Source of the DNA: Microbacteriaceae bacterium 3FA27C10 | Lineage (GTDB): Bacteria; Actinomycetota; Actinomycetes; Actinomycetales; Microbacteriaceae | Direction of reading: 5' to 3' | Assembly: GCA_005502775.1 (NCBI GenBank) | Contig: SCNI01000014.1 | Coordinates: forward strand, 1 to 64,000 | Length of the DNA: 64,000 bases | In this document: in pieces, positions 1 to 9,387 of the stretch | How the letters are laid out: each line of letters opens with the position of its first letter | How positions within the stretch are numbered: the first letter of the stretch is position 1 | The notes under the pieces: generated by a model | The model's database searches: none | Seen by the model: only the letters and a program-made list of their open reading frames with translations | Told to the model about the DNA's origin: nothing | Position numbers and translations under genes: made by a program

Positions 1-32
1 CTACGGCCCCTGCTCCGCCCCGAAAGGTCCCC

Positions 33-1211
33 ATGCCCGCCCCTGTCTCCACCGCCGTCCGCATCGACGAACAGGACATCCGGCGCCTCCCGAAGGCCGA
101 GGTGCACGTGCACCTCGAGGGCACCTTCGCGCTCGCCGAGCTGCTGCGGCTGGCCAAGGAGAACGGGGTGCGGCTCCCCGGGCCGGCGGCGACGATCTTC
201 GACGTCAGCACCCACGACGCGTTCACCATGCCCGAGGTCACCACCGGCGGCACCGCGCACGGCGTCGGCAACGCCGGCCTCAGCGGCTTCCTGCGCTTCC
301 TCGACTGGCAGTGCGGCCTCGTGCGCACCGCCGAGCAGGCGGCTCGCGTGGCGTATTCGTTCGCGGCGCGCCAGACCGCCTCGGGCATCCGCTACTCCGA
401 CGTGATCGTGAACCCCACGCACTGGAACGCCTGGCAGGGCCGCGAGATGGCGCTCATGGAGGCGCTCGCCGCCGGCCTCGACGAGGCCGAGCAGGACGGC
501 CTCTGCGTCACGAACATCGCCTACTCGCTGCTGCGGGCGCAGTCGGCCGCCGAGGCCGACGACGTCGTGGCGGCGCTCGCCGGGCACCGGCCCTCCCGCG
601 TGGTCGCGCTGAGCATCGACGGCGATGAGAAGGCCAGCGGGCGCACGGGCGAGAAGTTCCGCGACGCCTTCCGCGCGGCCGAGGCCGCGGGCTTCCACCG
701 CACCGTGCACGCGGGCGAGTCGAGCGGGCCGGAGGGCGTCTGGGACGCGCTCGACCTGCTGCACGCCGAGCGCATCGACCACGGCGTGCGCTCGATCGAG
801 GACCCGGCTCTCGTGCAGCGCCTGATCGACGACGCCGTGCCGCTCGGCGTCTGCCCGCGCTCCAACGTGACGCTCGGGCTCTACGCCGACTGGGCCGCGC
901 ATCCGCTGCCCCGGCTCGTGGAGGCGGGCGTGCGGGTGACCCTCAACACCGACGACCCGGCGCCGCTGGCCACCACGCTCGACGCCGACTGGGCGGTCGC
1001 CGCGGCGGTGTACGGCTACGGACACGAGGAGCTCGCCGGGTTCGCCGCCGAGTCGATCACCGCCTCGTTCGCGAACGACGACCTCAAGCGCGACCTGCTC
1101 GCGGAGCTCGCCGCGGTGACCGCGGGCGCCGTCGCGGCCGGTGTCGGCGTCCCTGATGCCGGCGTCGCTCCCGCTCCCGTGTTCGAGCCGGATCCGGAGA
1201 GGGTTCCATGA
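33..1211 (+). CDS. add: Adenosine deaminase
   Basis: Deaminates adenosine (and deoxyadenosine) to inosine in the cytoplasm during purine salvage. The 392-residue protein has the metal-dependent amidohydrolase signatures of the family: HVH at about residues 25-27, HAGE near 226, RIDHG near 250 and the NTDDP metal site near 305-309. Full length for bacterial Add. The ATG is preceded by a GAAAGG ribosome-binding site. Its stop overlaps the next start by 4 nt (ATGA), so it is the first complete gene of a coupled purine operon reaching to about 10.5 kb. The 32 bases before it carry no identifiable gene. The family call is secure; substrate preference is inferred from the family and the nucleoside transporter downstream. 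Confidence 0.95.
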   Translation: MPAPVSTAVRIDEQDIRRLPKAEVHVHLEGTFALAELLRLAKENGVRLPGPAATIFDVSTHDAFTMPEVTTGGTAHGVGNAGLSGFLRFLDWQCGLVRTAEQAARVAYSFAARQTASGIRYSDVIVNPTHWNAWQGREMALMEALAAGLDEAEQDGLCVTNIAYSLLRAQSAAEADDVVAALAGHRPSRVVALSIDGDEKASGRTGEKFRDAFRAAEAAGFHRTVHAGESSGPEGVWDALDLLHAERIDHGVRSIEDPALVQRLIDDAVPLGVCPRSNVTLGLYADWAAHPLPRLVEAGVRVTLNTDDPAPLATTLDADWAVAAAVYGYGHEELAGFAAESITASFANDDLKRDLLAELAAVTAGAVAAGVGVPDAGVAPAPVFEPDPERVP

Positions 1212-1927
1212 CCGCGTCGGCTCCCGGCCCCGCTCCGGCCGCCGGCGACCGCGGCCCGCGCCGGCGACGCGCCCTCGTGCTCGCCGTCGCCTCGCTCCTG
1301 GTGGCGCTCGCCGTGGTGGGCGTGTTCGCGGTCGCCTCGCGGGTGTCGGGGGCCGAAGCAGCGGGTGGCCCGGCCCCGGTGGCCGCATCCGCCGAGGGCC
1401 AGCCCGTGGCGCTCGCCCCGATCGTCGCCGCGTGGCCCGAGGCCTACACGGTCACCGGAACCAAGTCGGAGCCGCTCTACGTGGAGCACATCACCTCCAC
1501 CCGCACGGGCGCCGTGTTCAGCGTGACCATCGACGTCGTGGCCCAGGGCGACAGCCCTCTGGGAACGCAGAACAGCCAGGTCGAGCTCGGCACCGACGGC
1601 AGCATCCGCTGGATCGGCGGATGCACGAAGCCGGCCGCCCAGTGCGCCGACGACCCCGCCCTCCGCGGCTTCCTCTCCGAGGCCGCGGTTCTGAGCGCCG
1701 CCCGGCGCGGCTTCCTGCCGGCCGAGGGCGTCGCGCGAACCCTGCACGGGCATCCGGTGGTCTGCGTCTCCGACGCCGCCCTGCACCCGGATGCGCCTCC
1801 CGCGGTCGCGTCGCTCGACCCGTGCTTCTCGATGTCGACCGGGGCCCTGCTCGGGCACTGGTCTTCGGCCAGCTCCGCCTTCGTCGGCCCGACCCTCGCC
1901 GAGGGTCTCGTCGACCGGGCGGGCTGA
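1208..1927 (+). CDS. Membrane-anchored hypothetical protein in purine operon
   Basis: Not recognised. The 239 residues consist of an Arg-rich N terminus, one hydrophobic helix at about residues 20-43, and an extracytoplasmic domain of about 190 residues with several cysteines, so disulfides are possible. No enzyme motif was seen. Start overlaps the add stop by 4 nt, indicating translational coupling. It lies between adenosine deaminase and the binding lipoprotein, so a role at the cell surface in nucleoside uptake is conceivable, but that is inference from position only. Confidence 0.75.
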   Translation: MTASAPGPAPAAGDRGPRRRRALVLAVASLLVALAVVGVFAVASRVSGAEAAGGPAPVAASAEGQPVALAPIVAAWPEAYTVTGTKSEPLYVEHITSTRTGAVFSVTIDVVAQGDSPLGTQNSQVELGTDGSIRWIGGCTKPAAQCADDPALRGFLSEAAVLSAARRGFLPAEGVARTLHGHPVVCVSDAALHPDAPPAVASLDPCFSMSTGALLGHWSSASSAFVGPTLAEGLVDRAG

Positions 1928-2010
1928 CGCTCCACCCGCTCCACCCCTGCTCCATCCGTCACCACCCGCTCCATCCCCCCCTCACAGCACCCCCTCCCGA
2001 AAGGAACACC

Positions 2011-3036
2011 ATGACCAGAAGAAGCGGAAAGCTGCTCGCCGGAGCCGCTCTCGTCGCCGTCGCCGCCCTGGCGCTGGCCGGATGCTCGTCGTCGTCGACG
2101 CCGAGCGCCTCCGGCTCGGCCACCCCCGCCGCCAAGGTGATCAAGGTCGGCGCGCTGACGCCGGGCAACACCAACGACGGCGCCTTCAACCAGGCCCTCG
2201 CCGACGCTCTGCAGAAGCTCAAGGACGAAGGCCTCATCGACTACCAGCTGCGCGACCAGATGGCCGACCCGGCCACCAGCGAGCCCGTCATCACCGACTT
2301 CGCCAGCCAGGGCTACGACCTCATCATCGGTCACGGCATCGAGCTGAGCGACGCCATCTTCAACGTCGCCAAGCAGTTCCCCGACGTGAAGTTCACCGCC
2401 TCCGGCGGCGAGGACGTGCTCACCAAGGGCACCGCGAACGTGGAGGGCTGGACCTACAGCACCCCGCAGGTGGGCTACCTCTCCGGCTACATCGCGGGCC
2501 TCACCCAGGCCTCGCCGATCGGCCGCGTGGAGAGCCTCGAGCTCGACTTCGTGAAGGCGACCGACGGCTTCTTCCAGCAGGGCGTGACCGCGGCGAACCC
2601 CTCCGCGACCCTGCTGCCCCCGGTCTACGCCGGCAGCTTCGACGACGCGCAGGCCGCCGCCACGGCGACCACGGGCCTCATCGGCCAGGGCGCGAAGCTC
2701 GTCTACACCACCGGTGACGGCATCGCCACGGGCGTCGGCTCGGCTGCCGCCGCCGGTGGCGTGCTGAGCGTCGGCGTCTCCTCGGCGGCCGGAACCGCGG
2801 CCCTCGCGAACAACGTCTCGACCGTCGACCTGGACATGTACCCCATCGTCAAGGGCTGGGTCGAGGAGGTCGCGAACGGCGGCTTCGGCAACAAGGGCGT
2901 CACCTCGACGCTCGAGAACGGCGGCATCACGTTCCAGCCGATCAACACGGTCGGCGGCAAGGTGCCGTCGGACGTCGCCGCCAAGGTCGACGAGCAGATC
3001 AAGGGCATCATCGACGGATCCGTCACAATCGGCTGA
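2011..3036 (+). CDS. BMP-family nucleoside-binding lipoprotein of an ABC transporter
   Basis: Extracellular solute-binding component for purine nucleoside import. The 341-residue precursor starts with an Arg/Lys n-region, a hydrophobic segment and a lipobox LALAGC (Cys25). The mature part opens with the BMP/PnrA pattern IKVGALTPG, and has DLIIGHG and a VGYLSGYIAG segment typical of the family. The ATG at 2011 has an AAAGGAA ribosome-binding site; longer in-frame extensions upstream run through the previous gene. Its stop overlaps the ATPase start (TGATG). Ligand inferred as adenosine, guanosine or related nucleosides because adenosine and adenine deaminases flank the transporter. Confidence 0.92.
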   Translation: MTRRSGKLLAGAALVAVAALALAGCSSSSTPSASGSATPAAKVIKVGALTPGNTNDGAFNQALADALQKLKDEGLIDYQLRDQMADPATSEPVITDFASQGYDLIIGHGIELSDAIFNVAKQFPDVKFTASGGEDVLTKGTANVEGWTYSTPQVGYLSGYIAGLTQASPIGRVESLELDFVKATDGFFQQGVTAANPSATLLPPVYAGSFDDAQAAATATTGLIGQGAKLVYTTGDGIATGVGSAAAAGGVLSVGVSSAAGTAALANNVSTVDLDMYPIVKGWVEEVANGGFGNKGVTSTLENGGITFQPINTVGGKVPSDVAAKVDEQIKGIIDGSVTIG

Positions 3037-4634
3037 TGACCCTTTCACCGCAGGAGATGGACCGCGTCGTCCTGGCGCGGTCCATCTCCAAGAACTTCGG
3101 GCCGGTGCGTGCCCTCAGCGAGGTCTCGCTGACGGTGCGCCCCGGCGCGGTCCACGCCCTCGTGGGTGAGAACGGCGCCGGCAAGTCGACCCTCGCGAAG
3201 GTGCTCGCGGGCATCGAGCGGCCGAGCGCCGGCAGCATGACGCTCGGCGGCTCGGCCTTCGCGCCCCGCGACCGCGCCGACGCGAAGAACCGCGGCATCA
3301 ACATGGTGCCGCAGCAGCTGAGTCTCGTGGGAGAGCTCAGCCTCGTGGAGAACTACCTGCTGGCCGGCCGTCGCCGGCTGGCGAACCGGCGTTCGGCCCG
3401 GGCGTTGCTCGCGGCGACCCTCGAACGCGCCCGCGTCGAGGTGGACCTCGACGCTCCCACCGCCTCGCTCACGCAGGCGCACCGGCAGCTCGGCGAGATC
3501 GTCGTGGCACTCGCCGAAGGCGCCCACACCCTCATCCTCGACGAGCCCACCGCGAGCCTCGGCCCGCTCGAGGTCGGCGGGCTGTTCGAGCACCTGCGCT
3601 CGCTCTGCGCGCTCGGCACCGCCGTGGTGCTCATCACCCACCGGCTCGACGAGGTGCGGCAGGTGGCCGACGACCTCACGGTGCTCTCGCACGGCCAGAA
3701 CGTGCACCACGGCTCGGCCACCGGCCTCGAGCCCGCCGAGATCGCCCGCCTCATGGTCGGCGAACTCGCCGCCCCGCCGCCCCGCGCCGCCCGCACCCCG
3801 GGCGAGGTCGTGCTCGAAGCCCGCGGCGTGGTCGCCGGCTCCCTCCGCGACGCCCGCCTCGACGGGGTCGACCTCACCGTGCGCTCGGGCGAGGTCGTGG
3901 GCATCGCCGGCGTGGCCGGCAGCGGCCAGAACCTCCTGCTGGATGTGCTGGGCGGCTTCGTGAAGCCCGAGCGCGGGTCGGTGACGCTCGCGGGCGCGCC
4001 GGCCGGAGCATCCGCCGCCGGCTTGCTGCGCGCCGGGATGGCCTGGATCCCCGAGGAGCGATCCGAGGCCGTGGTGCCCACGATGTCGCTGAAGGAGAAC
4101 CTCGGCGTCTACGCCACCGCCATCGGAGCGGCCGCCGTGCCGGCCGGCGCCCCGAGTGCCGAAGCGCGCCTGCGCGCCTTCGACGTGCGCCCCGCCCACC
4201 CCGAGCTCGTGGCCTCCGGGCTCTCCGGCGGCAACCAGCAGAAGCTGCTGGCCGCGAGGGAGCTCGGCGGCGACCCCGCGCCCCGGGCGGTGCTCGCCTA
4301 CGGCCCCACCCAGGGGCTCGACCTGCGGGCCTCGCAGGCCATCCGTGAGCGGCTCGTCGAACTCGCCGCGCAGGGCGCCGCCGTCGTGGTGGCCTCGCAC
4401 GACCTCGACGAGGTGCTGGCCGTCGCCGACCGCGTCGTGGTGATGTTCGGCGGCCGGATGATCGTCGACCTCCCCGTCGGCGAGGCCGGCACCGAGCGCA
4501 TCGGCCGGGCCATGGCCGGGCTGGCAGAGCCCGCCCCCGCAGCTGCCGGTCCTGCGACCGCCGACCCCGCAGCTGCCGGGTCCGCGCCTGCCGACGGGCC
4601 CACGCCGACGCAGAACCAAGGAGACCCCGAATGA
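3036..4634 (+). CDS. Nucleoside ABC transporter, double ATP-binding protein
   Basis: Energises import together with the lipoprotein at 2011 and the permeases at 6487 and 7650. The 532 residues contain two ABC cassettes, as in RbsA/YufO-type importers. Domain 1 has Walker A GENGAGKST (about 44-52) and Walker B LILDEPTAS. Domain 2 has the degenerate P-loop GVAGSGQN usual for the second half of this family and a full signature LSGGNQQK. The domain 1 signature is degenerate (SLTQAHRQLGEI). The last ~40 residues are a low-complexity Ala/Pro tail. Start overlaps the previous stop by 1 nt; the end overlaps adenine deaminase by 4 nt. Confidence 0.93.
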   Translation: MTLSPQEMDRVVLARSISKNFGPVRALSEVSLTVRPGAVHALVGENGAGKSTLAKVLAGIERPSAGSMTLGGSAFAPRDRADAKNRGINMVPQQLSLVGELSLVENYLLAGRRRLANRRSARALLAATLERARVEVDLDAPTASLTQAHRQLGEIVVALAEGAHTLILDEPTASLGPLEVGGLFEHLRSLCALGTAVVLITHRLDEVRQVADDLTVLSHGQNVHHGSATGLEPAEIARLMVGELAAPPPRAARTPGEVVLEARGVVAGSLRDARLDGVDLTVRSGEVVGIAGVAGSGQNLLLDVLGGFVKPERGSVTLAGAPAGASAAGLLRAGMAWIPEERSEAVVPTMSLKENLGVYATAIGAAAVPAGAPSAEARLRAFDVRPAHPELVASGLSGGNQQKLLAARELGGDPAPRAVLAYGPTQGLDLRASQAIRERLVELAAQGAAVVVASHDLDEVLAVADRVVVMFGGRMIVDLPVGEAGTERIGRAMAGLAEPAPAAAGPATADPAAAGSAPADGPTPTQNQGDPE

Positions 4635-6490
4635 CCGAGAAGACCGCGCTCTACCCGACCGCCGCCGAGCTCGGCCGCCTGCGCGCCGTCGCCGTCGGCG
4701 CCGAGAAGCCCGACCTCGTCGTGCGCGGCGGCCTCGTGCAGTCGCCGGGCACCGAGGAGTGGCTCGAGCGCGACATCCTCGTGGCCGGCCGCCACATCGC
4801 GGCCCTCACGCCGTGGGGGCACGTGCCGCCCGCCGACGGCGTCGACGAGATCGACGCCTCCGGAAGCCACGTCGTGCCGACCTTCATCGACGCGCACCTG
4901 CACATCGAGTACACCAACCTCACCCCCGGCGAGCTCGCCCGCCTGAGCGTCGCCCGCGGCACCGGAACCGTGCTCACCGACCCCAACGGCGCCGCCAACG
5001 TGTGGGGCGCGGCCGGCATGGACGTGCTGCTCACCACCACGACGCCCCTGCACGTGTTCCAGCAGGTCTCGCCGAAGACGCCCGGCTCGCCCACGCTCGA
5101 GCGCGGGGGAGCCGTGATCGCCGAGGAGGTCGTGCGCGGCCGGCTCTGGGACGACGCGACCACCAACCTCGGCGAGGGCAACCCCTTCGACTACGGCGAG
5201 GAGTCGACCGGCCGCTTCCGCGAAGCCCTCGTGGCCGGCCGCCGTATCACCGGCCACACCGCCGCCCAGACGCAGGAGTCGCTCTGGGGCTACCTCGCCG
5301 CCGGCGTCGGCGACGACCACAACTCCGCCACCATCGACGAGGTGCTCGAGCGGGTGCGCCTGGGCGCCATGATCACCGTGATGGGTGCCTCGCTCACCGA
5401 CAACACCGTGCCGATCTTCTCCGACCTCGAGAAGGTGGCGCCCGCCCTCCGCAGCCTCTGCTTCTGCGCCGACGACAAGCACGCCCTCGACCTGCACACC
5501 GAGGGCCACATCGACCACCACGTGCGGCAGGCCATCCGCTTCGGCGTCGACCCGCAGCTGGCCTACCGGATGGCGACCACCCAGCCGGCCGCCTACTACC
5601 GCCTCGACCAGGTGCTCGGCGTGCTCGCCCCCTCGCGCCTCGCCGACCTGCAGATCATCCCCGTGCTCGCCGACGTCCGCCCCTCGGTCGTCATCGTCGA
5701 GGGCCGCGTGGCCGCCCGCGACGGCGTGGCGCTGTTCGAGAACACCGACGTGCTGCCGGAGTGGACCACCGGCACCGTGCACCTGCCCGAGGTGCTCGAC
5801 CCGGCGATGTTCGCTCTGCGGGCTCCGGATGCGCCAGCTCCGGATGCGACGGGTGCGGATGCGGCCCCGGCCACCGTGGGCGTGCGGGCCATGGAGATGT
5901 ACAAGGGCTACTTCAAGCGCGCCTTCGAGGCCGAGCTGCCCGTGGTGGACGGCCTCGTGCAGAGCGACACCGTGAACGACGTGCTGAAGATCGCCGTGGT
6001 CGACCGTCACCACGGGGAGGCCACCACCGGACTCGGCTTCGTGAAGGGCTTCGGGCTCTCCCGCGGCGCGATCGCCATCACGATGAACTGCCCGAACATG
6101 AACATCGCCGTGGTCGGCGTCGACGACGCCGACATGCTGCAGGCCGTCGAGGAGCTGCGCGCGATGGGCGGCGGCTTCGTGACCGTCGCCGACGGCGAGG
6201 TCGTGGGCCGCGTTCCGTTGCCCGTGGGCGGGATGATGAGCGCCGCTCCCTTCGAGGAGACCGCGGAGGCGCTGCGACGGGGACACGCGGCCACCCATGC
6301 GCTCGGCTGCAGCATCCCCTCGCCGTACATCATCCTGTCGTTCGTGGGGCTCTACGTGATCCCCGACCTCGGGGTGACCGAGCTCGGACTCATCGACACG
6401 GCCTCGCAGTCGTTCGTCGACGTGCTGCTGCCGGGGCCGGTCGACCGCTGCGGCCACGACGGTGCGCACGGCGACGGAGACCGCTCATGA
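4631..6490 (+). CDS. ade: Adenine deaminase
   Basis: Converts adenine to hypoxanthine plus ammonia; belongs to the amidohydrolase superfamily and needs a metal centre. The 619 residues show the metal-binding DAHLHIE motif near residue 85-91, an ADDKHALDL segment with GHIDHHVRQAI, then AYRMATTQPAAYY typical of Ade, and a C-terminal adenine-deaminase domain with GGGFVTVADGEVVG and GGMMS. Slightly longer than many homologues because of an Asp/Ala-rich linker near residues 395-415. Coupled by 4-nt overlaps on both sides, placing a cytoplasmic enzyme inside the transporter operon. Some members of this clade act on other aminopurines, so adenine is the likely but unproven substrate. Confidence 0.88.
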   Translation: MTEKTALYPTAAELGRLRAVAVGAEKPDLVVRGGLVQSPGTEEWLERDILVAGRHIAALTPWGHVPPADGVDEIDASGSHVVPTFIDAHLHIEYTNLTPGELARLSVARGTGTVLTDPNGAANVWGAAGMDVLLTTTTPLHVFQQVSPKTPGSPTLERGGAVIAEEVVRGRLWDDATTNLGEGNPFDYGEESTGRFREALVAGRRITGHTAAQTQESLWGYLAAGVGDDHNSATIDEVLERVRLGAMITVMGASLTDNTVPIFSDLEKVAPALRSLCFCADDKHALDLHTEGHIDHHVRQAIRFGVDPQLAYRMATTQPAAYYRLDQVLGVLAPSRLADLQIIPVLADVRPSVVIVEGRVAARDGVALFENTDVLPEWTTGTVHLPEVLDPAMFALRAPDAPAPDATGADAAPATVGVRAMEMYKGYFKRAFEAELPVVDGLVQSDTVNDVLKIAVVDRHHGEATTGLGFVKGFGLSRGAIAITMNCPNMNIAVVGVDDADMLQAVEELRAMGGGFVTVADGEVVGRVPLPVGGMMSAAPFEETAEALRRGHAATHALGCSIPSPYIILSFVGLYVIPDLGVTELGLIDTASQSFVDVLLPGPVDRCGHDGAHGDGDRS

Positions 6491-7653
6491 GAACGCTCGA
6501 CCGTCGCCGCTGGGTGCTCACCGCATCCGTGGTGCTCGTCGTCGTCGCGGTGGCGGCCCTGCTCATCCTGGTGGCCGGCGCCGACCCGCTCGTGGGCATC
6601 CGCGGGCTCGTCGAGGGCATCTCGAGCTCGCCCTACCGCATCGGCGAGGTGTTCGTGGGGGCGGTGCCCATCGGCATCGTCGCCCTCACGCTCATCCCGG
6701 CCCTCCGCGCCGGGGTGTTCTCGGTGGGAGCCGAGGGGCAGATCGTGATCGGCGCGATCGCGGCCACCGGCGCGATCTTCGCCGTCGACCAGCTCTTCGG
6801 CGGTGCGGCACCCGGTCCGGTGCTCTGGATCACCGGTTTCGTGGCCGGAGCGGTGGGCGGCGGTGTGACGGCGCTCATCCCGGCCTTCCTCGCGGTGCGC
6901 TGGCGGGTCAACGAGATCCTCAGCACCCTGTTGCTCAACTACCTCGCGGCCGGGTTCCTCGGCTGGACCCTGCGTACCTGGCTGGCCACCGGCGAGCAGA
7001 CCGCCACCCCGCAGAGCGCCCACCTGCCGGAGGCGGCCTCGTTGCCCCTGCTCGTGCCCGGCACGCGTGCCCACTGGGGCGTGTTGCTCGTGCTCGTGAT
7101 CGGCGCCGCGCTCTTCGTGTGGCGGCGATCGCGTTCGAGCGCACGCCTCACCGTGTTCGCCACCCGCCCGAAGCTCGCCCTGCGGCTCGGCGCCACCCGC
7201 ACCCAGGTGGTCTACTCCACCATGCTGCTCTCGGGCGTCGGCGCGGGCGTCGTGGGCTGGATCCAGGTGGCCGGCGTCAACAACCGCCTGCTCAACTCGG
7301 TCTCGGGCGGCGTCGGCTTCTCCGGCATCGCCGTGGCCCTGCTCGGCAGCCTGACGCCCATCGGCATCATCCTCGCCGCGCTGTTCTTCTCGGCGCTCAC
7401 CGCGGGAGCCGTCGGCATGCAGTCCGCCACCGGCACCGTGCCCGCCTCGATCGCCGAGGTCATCAAGGGTGTGCTGCTGATCGGCGTCGCCTGCATCGCG
7501 GCCTACCAGCGGCATCCGCTCGCCGCGCTCGCGCCCGCCGGCGCGCCCACCGCCGCCGACGACGGGGGAGGGGGCGCCCCGCCGCTCGAACCCGCGGGTG
7601 AGGCGACCGCCGGCACCCTCGTCGAGGCCGAGCACGAAGGAGGCCGCGCATGA
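6487..7653 (+). CDS. Nucleoside ABC transporter permease 1
   Basis: Membrane subunit of the BMP-type nucleoside importer, 388 residues. It has about nine hydrophobic helices and the permease pattern RAGVFSVGAEGQIVIGA (about residues 76-92), characteristic of the YufP/RnsC branch, with a second conserved stretch RWRVNEILSTLLLNYLA. The ATG at 6487 overlaps the adenine deaminase stop by 4 nt, which fixes the start. The C-terminal ~50 residues are a cytoplasmic Gly/Pro/Glu-rich tail. The end overlaps permease 2 by 4 nt. Confidence 0.92.
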   Translation: MRTLDRRRWVLTASVVLVVVAVAALLILVAGADPLVGIRGLVEGISSSPYRIGEVFVGAVPIGIVALTLIPALRAGVFSVGAEGQIVIGAIAATGAIFAVDQLFGGAAPGPVLWITGFVAGAVGGGVTALIPAFLAVRWRVNEILSTLLLNYLAAGFLGWTLRTWLATGEQTATPQSAHLPEAASLPLLVPGTRAHWGVLLVLVIGAALFVWRRSRSSARLTVFATRPKLALRLGATRTQVVYSTMLLSGVGAGVVGWIQVAGVNNRLLNSVSGGVGFSGIAVALLGSLTPIGIILAALFFSALTAGAVGMQSATGTVPASIAEVIKGVLLIGVACIAAYQRHPLAALAPAGAPTAADDGGGGAPPLEPAGEATAGTLVEAEHEGGRA

Positions 7654-8621
7654 GCCTCGATCTCTGGGTCGCGATCCTCGCGGGCACCCTCGCGCTCGCC
7701 GCCCCGCTCGTTCTCGCCGGCATCGGCGAGGGCTTCGTCGAACGGGCCGGCCGCATCAACCTCGGCATCGAGGGCATGATGATCATGGGCGCGCTCTCGG
7801 GCGTCTGGGCCGGCAGCATCGGCGGGCCGCTGCTCGGGCTCGCCGCGGGCATCCTCGTGGGCCTCCTGCTCGCCATCGGCATGAATCTCGTGGTCTACCG
7901 GCTGCATGCCAACGAGATCGTGGTCGGTCTCGGCGTGACGATGCTCGGCCTCGGCCTCAGCACCTTCCTCTTCCAGCTCTGGATCCCCTCCGGCACCACG
8001 AACGTGACCGTGCAGACCATCACGGGCTCCGGCAACGGGCCGCTCGCGGGCATCCCGGTGATCGGCCCGATCCTGTTCGGGCAGAGCCCCCTGGTGTACC
8101 TCGCGGCCGTGCTGCTCGTGGCGGCCTGGGCCGTCATGCGGTTCACGCGCTTCGGTCTCGCCGTGCAGGCCGTGGGTACCGATCCGGCCTCGGCCGCCCT
8201 GCGGGGCGTGCGCGTGCAGAAGGTGGGCGCATCCGCTCTGCTGCTCGGCGGCGCGCTCGCCGGACTCGGCGGCGCCGTCATCACGGTGGGCACCATCGGC
8301 TCGTTCACGCCCGACATCACGGCGGGGCGCGGCTACATCGTGCTGGCGGTGGTGATCATGGGACGGAGCCGCCCGATCGGCATCGCGCTCGGTGCCCTGC
8401 TCTTCGCGTTCCTGCAGAGTTTCGCCTTGCTCTCGCAGTCGACCTCGGTGACGTTGCCGAGCGAGGTCTACCAGTCGCTACCGTACTTGGTGACGCTCAT
8501 CGTGCTCGTGATCACCTCGCGCAGCCAGATGCGGCGGCTCTTCCGGGCCACCAGGGCCCCGGAGGCCGAGAATGCCCAGGACGCCCGGGATGCGGGCGCA
8601 GGAACGGCGAGGACCAGATGA
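7650..8621 (+). CDS. Nucleoside ABC transporter permease 2
   Basis: Second membrane subunit (323 residues), pairing with the permease at 6487. Family features are RAGRINLGIEGMMIMGA near residues 33-49, the NEIVVGLGVTMLG segment, and a C-terminal half with AALRGVRVQKVGASALLLGG, matching the YufQ/RnsD branch of branched-chain-type permeases. About eight membrane helices. It ends in a short Arg/Ala-rich cytoplasmic tail. Overlaps both neighbours by 4 nt, consistent with stoichiometric translation of the transporter. Confidence 0.92.
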   Translation: MSLDLWVAILAGTLALAAPLVLAGIGEGFVERAGRINLGIEGMMIMGALSGVWAGSIGGPLLGLAAGILVGLLLAIGMNLVVYRLHANEIVVGLGVTMLGLGLSTFLFQLWIPSGTTNVTVQTITGSGNGPLAGIPVIGPILFGQSPLVYLAAVLLVAAWAVMRFTRFGLAVQAVGTDPASAALRGVRVQKVGASALLLGGALAGLGGAVITVGTIGSFTPDITAGRGYIVLAVVIMGRSRPIGIALGALLFAFLQSFALLSQSTSVTLPSEVYQSLPYLVTLIVLVITSRSQMRRLFRATRAPEAENAQDARDAGAGTARTR

Positions 8622-9367
8622 CCCCGAACGGCGCCGACAGCAGCCGCGTGCTCGCGGGGGTGCTGCGCTTCGTGCGCGACGCCGCCGCCTCCGGATCCAC
8701 CCTGCCGGGCGAGGTGGAGATGGCCGAGCGTCTCGGCATCACCCGCAAGCAGGTGCGCGACGTGCTCGCCTCGCTCGAGCAGCAGGGCGTGGTGCTGCGG
8801 CGGCAGGGCGCGGCCACCGAGGTCGACCCCGTGGCCGTGCGCATGAGCGTGCGCTTCGAGGACCAGCTCGAGTACAGCGTGCTGCTGCGGCAGCTCGGCT
8901 ACGAGAGCACCGTGGAGGTGCTCGAGATCTCCGACGTGCTGCTGCCGAAGGAGAGCGCCGGCCTGCTGATGACCGAGCCCGGCCGGCCGGCCGCGCGCGT
9001 GGTGAAGCGCTGGCGGGCCGACGGCGCCGTGGCGATGCTCTCGTTCGGCACCGTGCCGCTGCCCTTCCCGCGGCCCGAGGTCGACCTCGGCGACTCGGTG
9101 TACCTCACCACCAAGCAGGTATGGGGCGAGGCCGTGGCCTGGGAGGTCGCGACCCCCTCGGCCGAGGTGCTCAGCGAATCGGATGCCGTGCTGTTCGAGC
9201 ATCCGGTCGGCACCCCCGTGCTCACCCTCGACATCGTGGGCATCGGGCTGAGCGGCAAGCGGCTGTTCCACGCCCGCGAGATCCACGACCCGCGCACGGT
9301 CTCGTACTCGATCATGCGCACCATCCGGCCGCCGCAGGTGTTCTCGACCGCGCGCTACCAGTTCTGA
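8618..9367 (+). CDS. GntR/HutC-type transcriptional regulator with UTRA domain
   Basis: Predicted ligand-responsive repressor of the purine operon. The 249 residues have an N-terminal winged helix (about 5-65; LPGEVEMAERLGITRKQVRD is the recognition region) and a C-terminal UTRA effector domain (about 90-245) containing the conserved pattern of mixed strands and AVAWEVATPSAEVLSESDA. The start overlaps the permease stop by 4 nt (ATGA), so it is made from the same message as the genes it probably controls. Ligand is inferred to be a purine or nucleoside. No operator can be assigned because the operon promoter lies outside or at the very edge of the window. Confidence 0.85.
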   Translation: MTPNGADSSRVLAGVLRFVRDAAASGSTLPGEVEMAERLGITRKQVRDVLASLEQQGVVLRRQGAATEVDPVAVRMSVRFEDQLEYSVLLRQLGYESTVEVLEISDVLLPKESAGLLMTEPGRPAARVVKRWRADGAVAMLSFGTVPLPFPRPEVDLGDSVYLTTKQVWGEAVAWEVATPSAEVLSESDAVLFEHPVGTPVLTLDIVGIGLSGKRLFHAREIHDPRTVSYSIMRTIRPPQVFSTARYQF

Positions 9368-9387
9368 CCCGAAAGGACCCCGACCCG

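Noticed and set aside
1141-3036. Long plus-strand frame upstream of the lipoprotein
   Set aside because: The lipoprotein signal starts at 2011 with a good ribosome-binding site; the upstream part is Arg/Pro-rich out-of-frame translation of 1208-1927.
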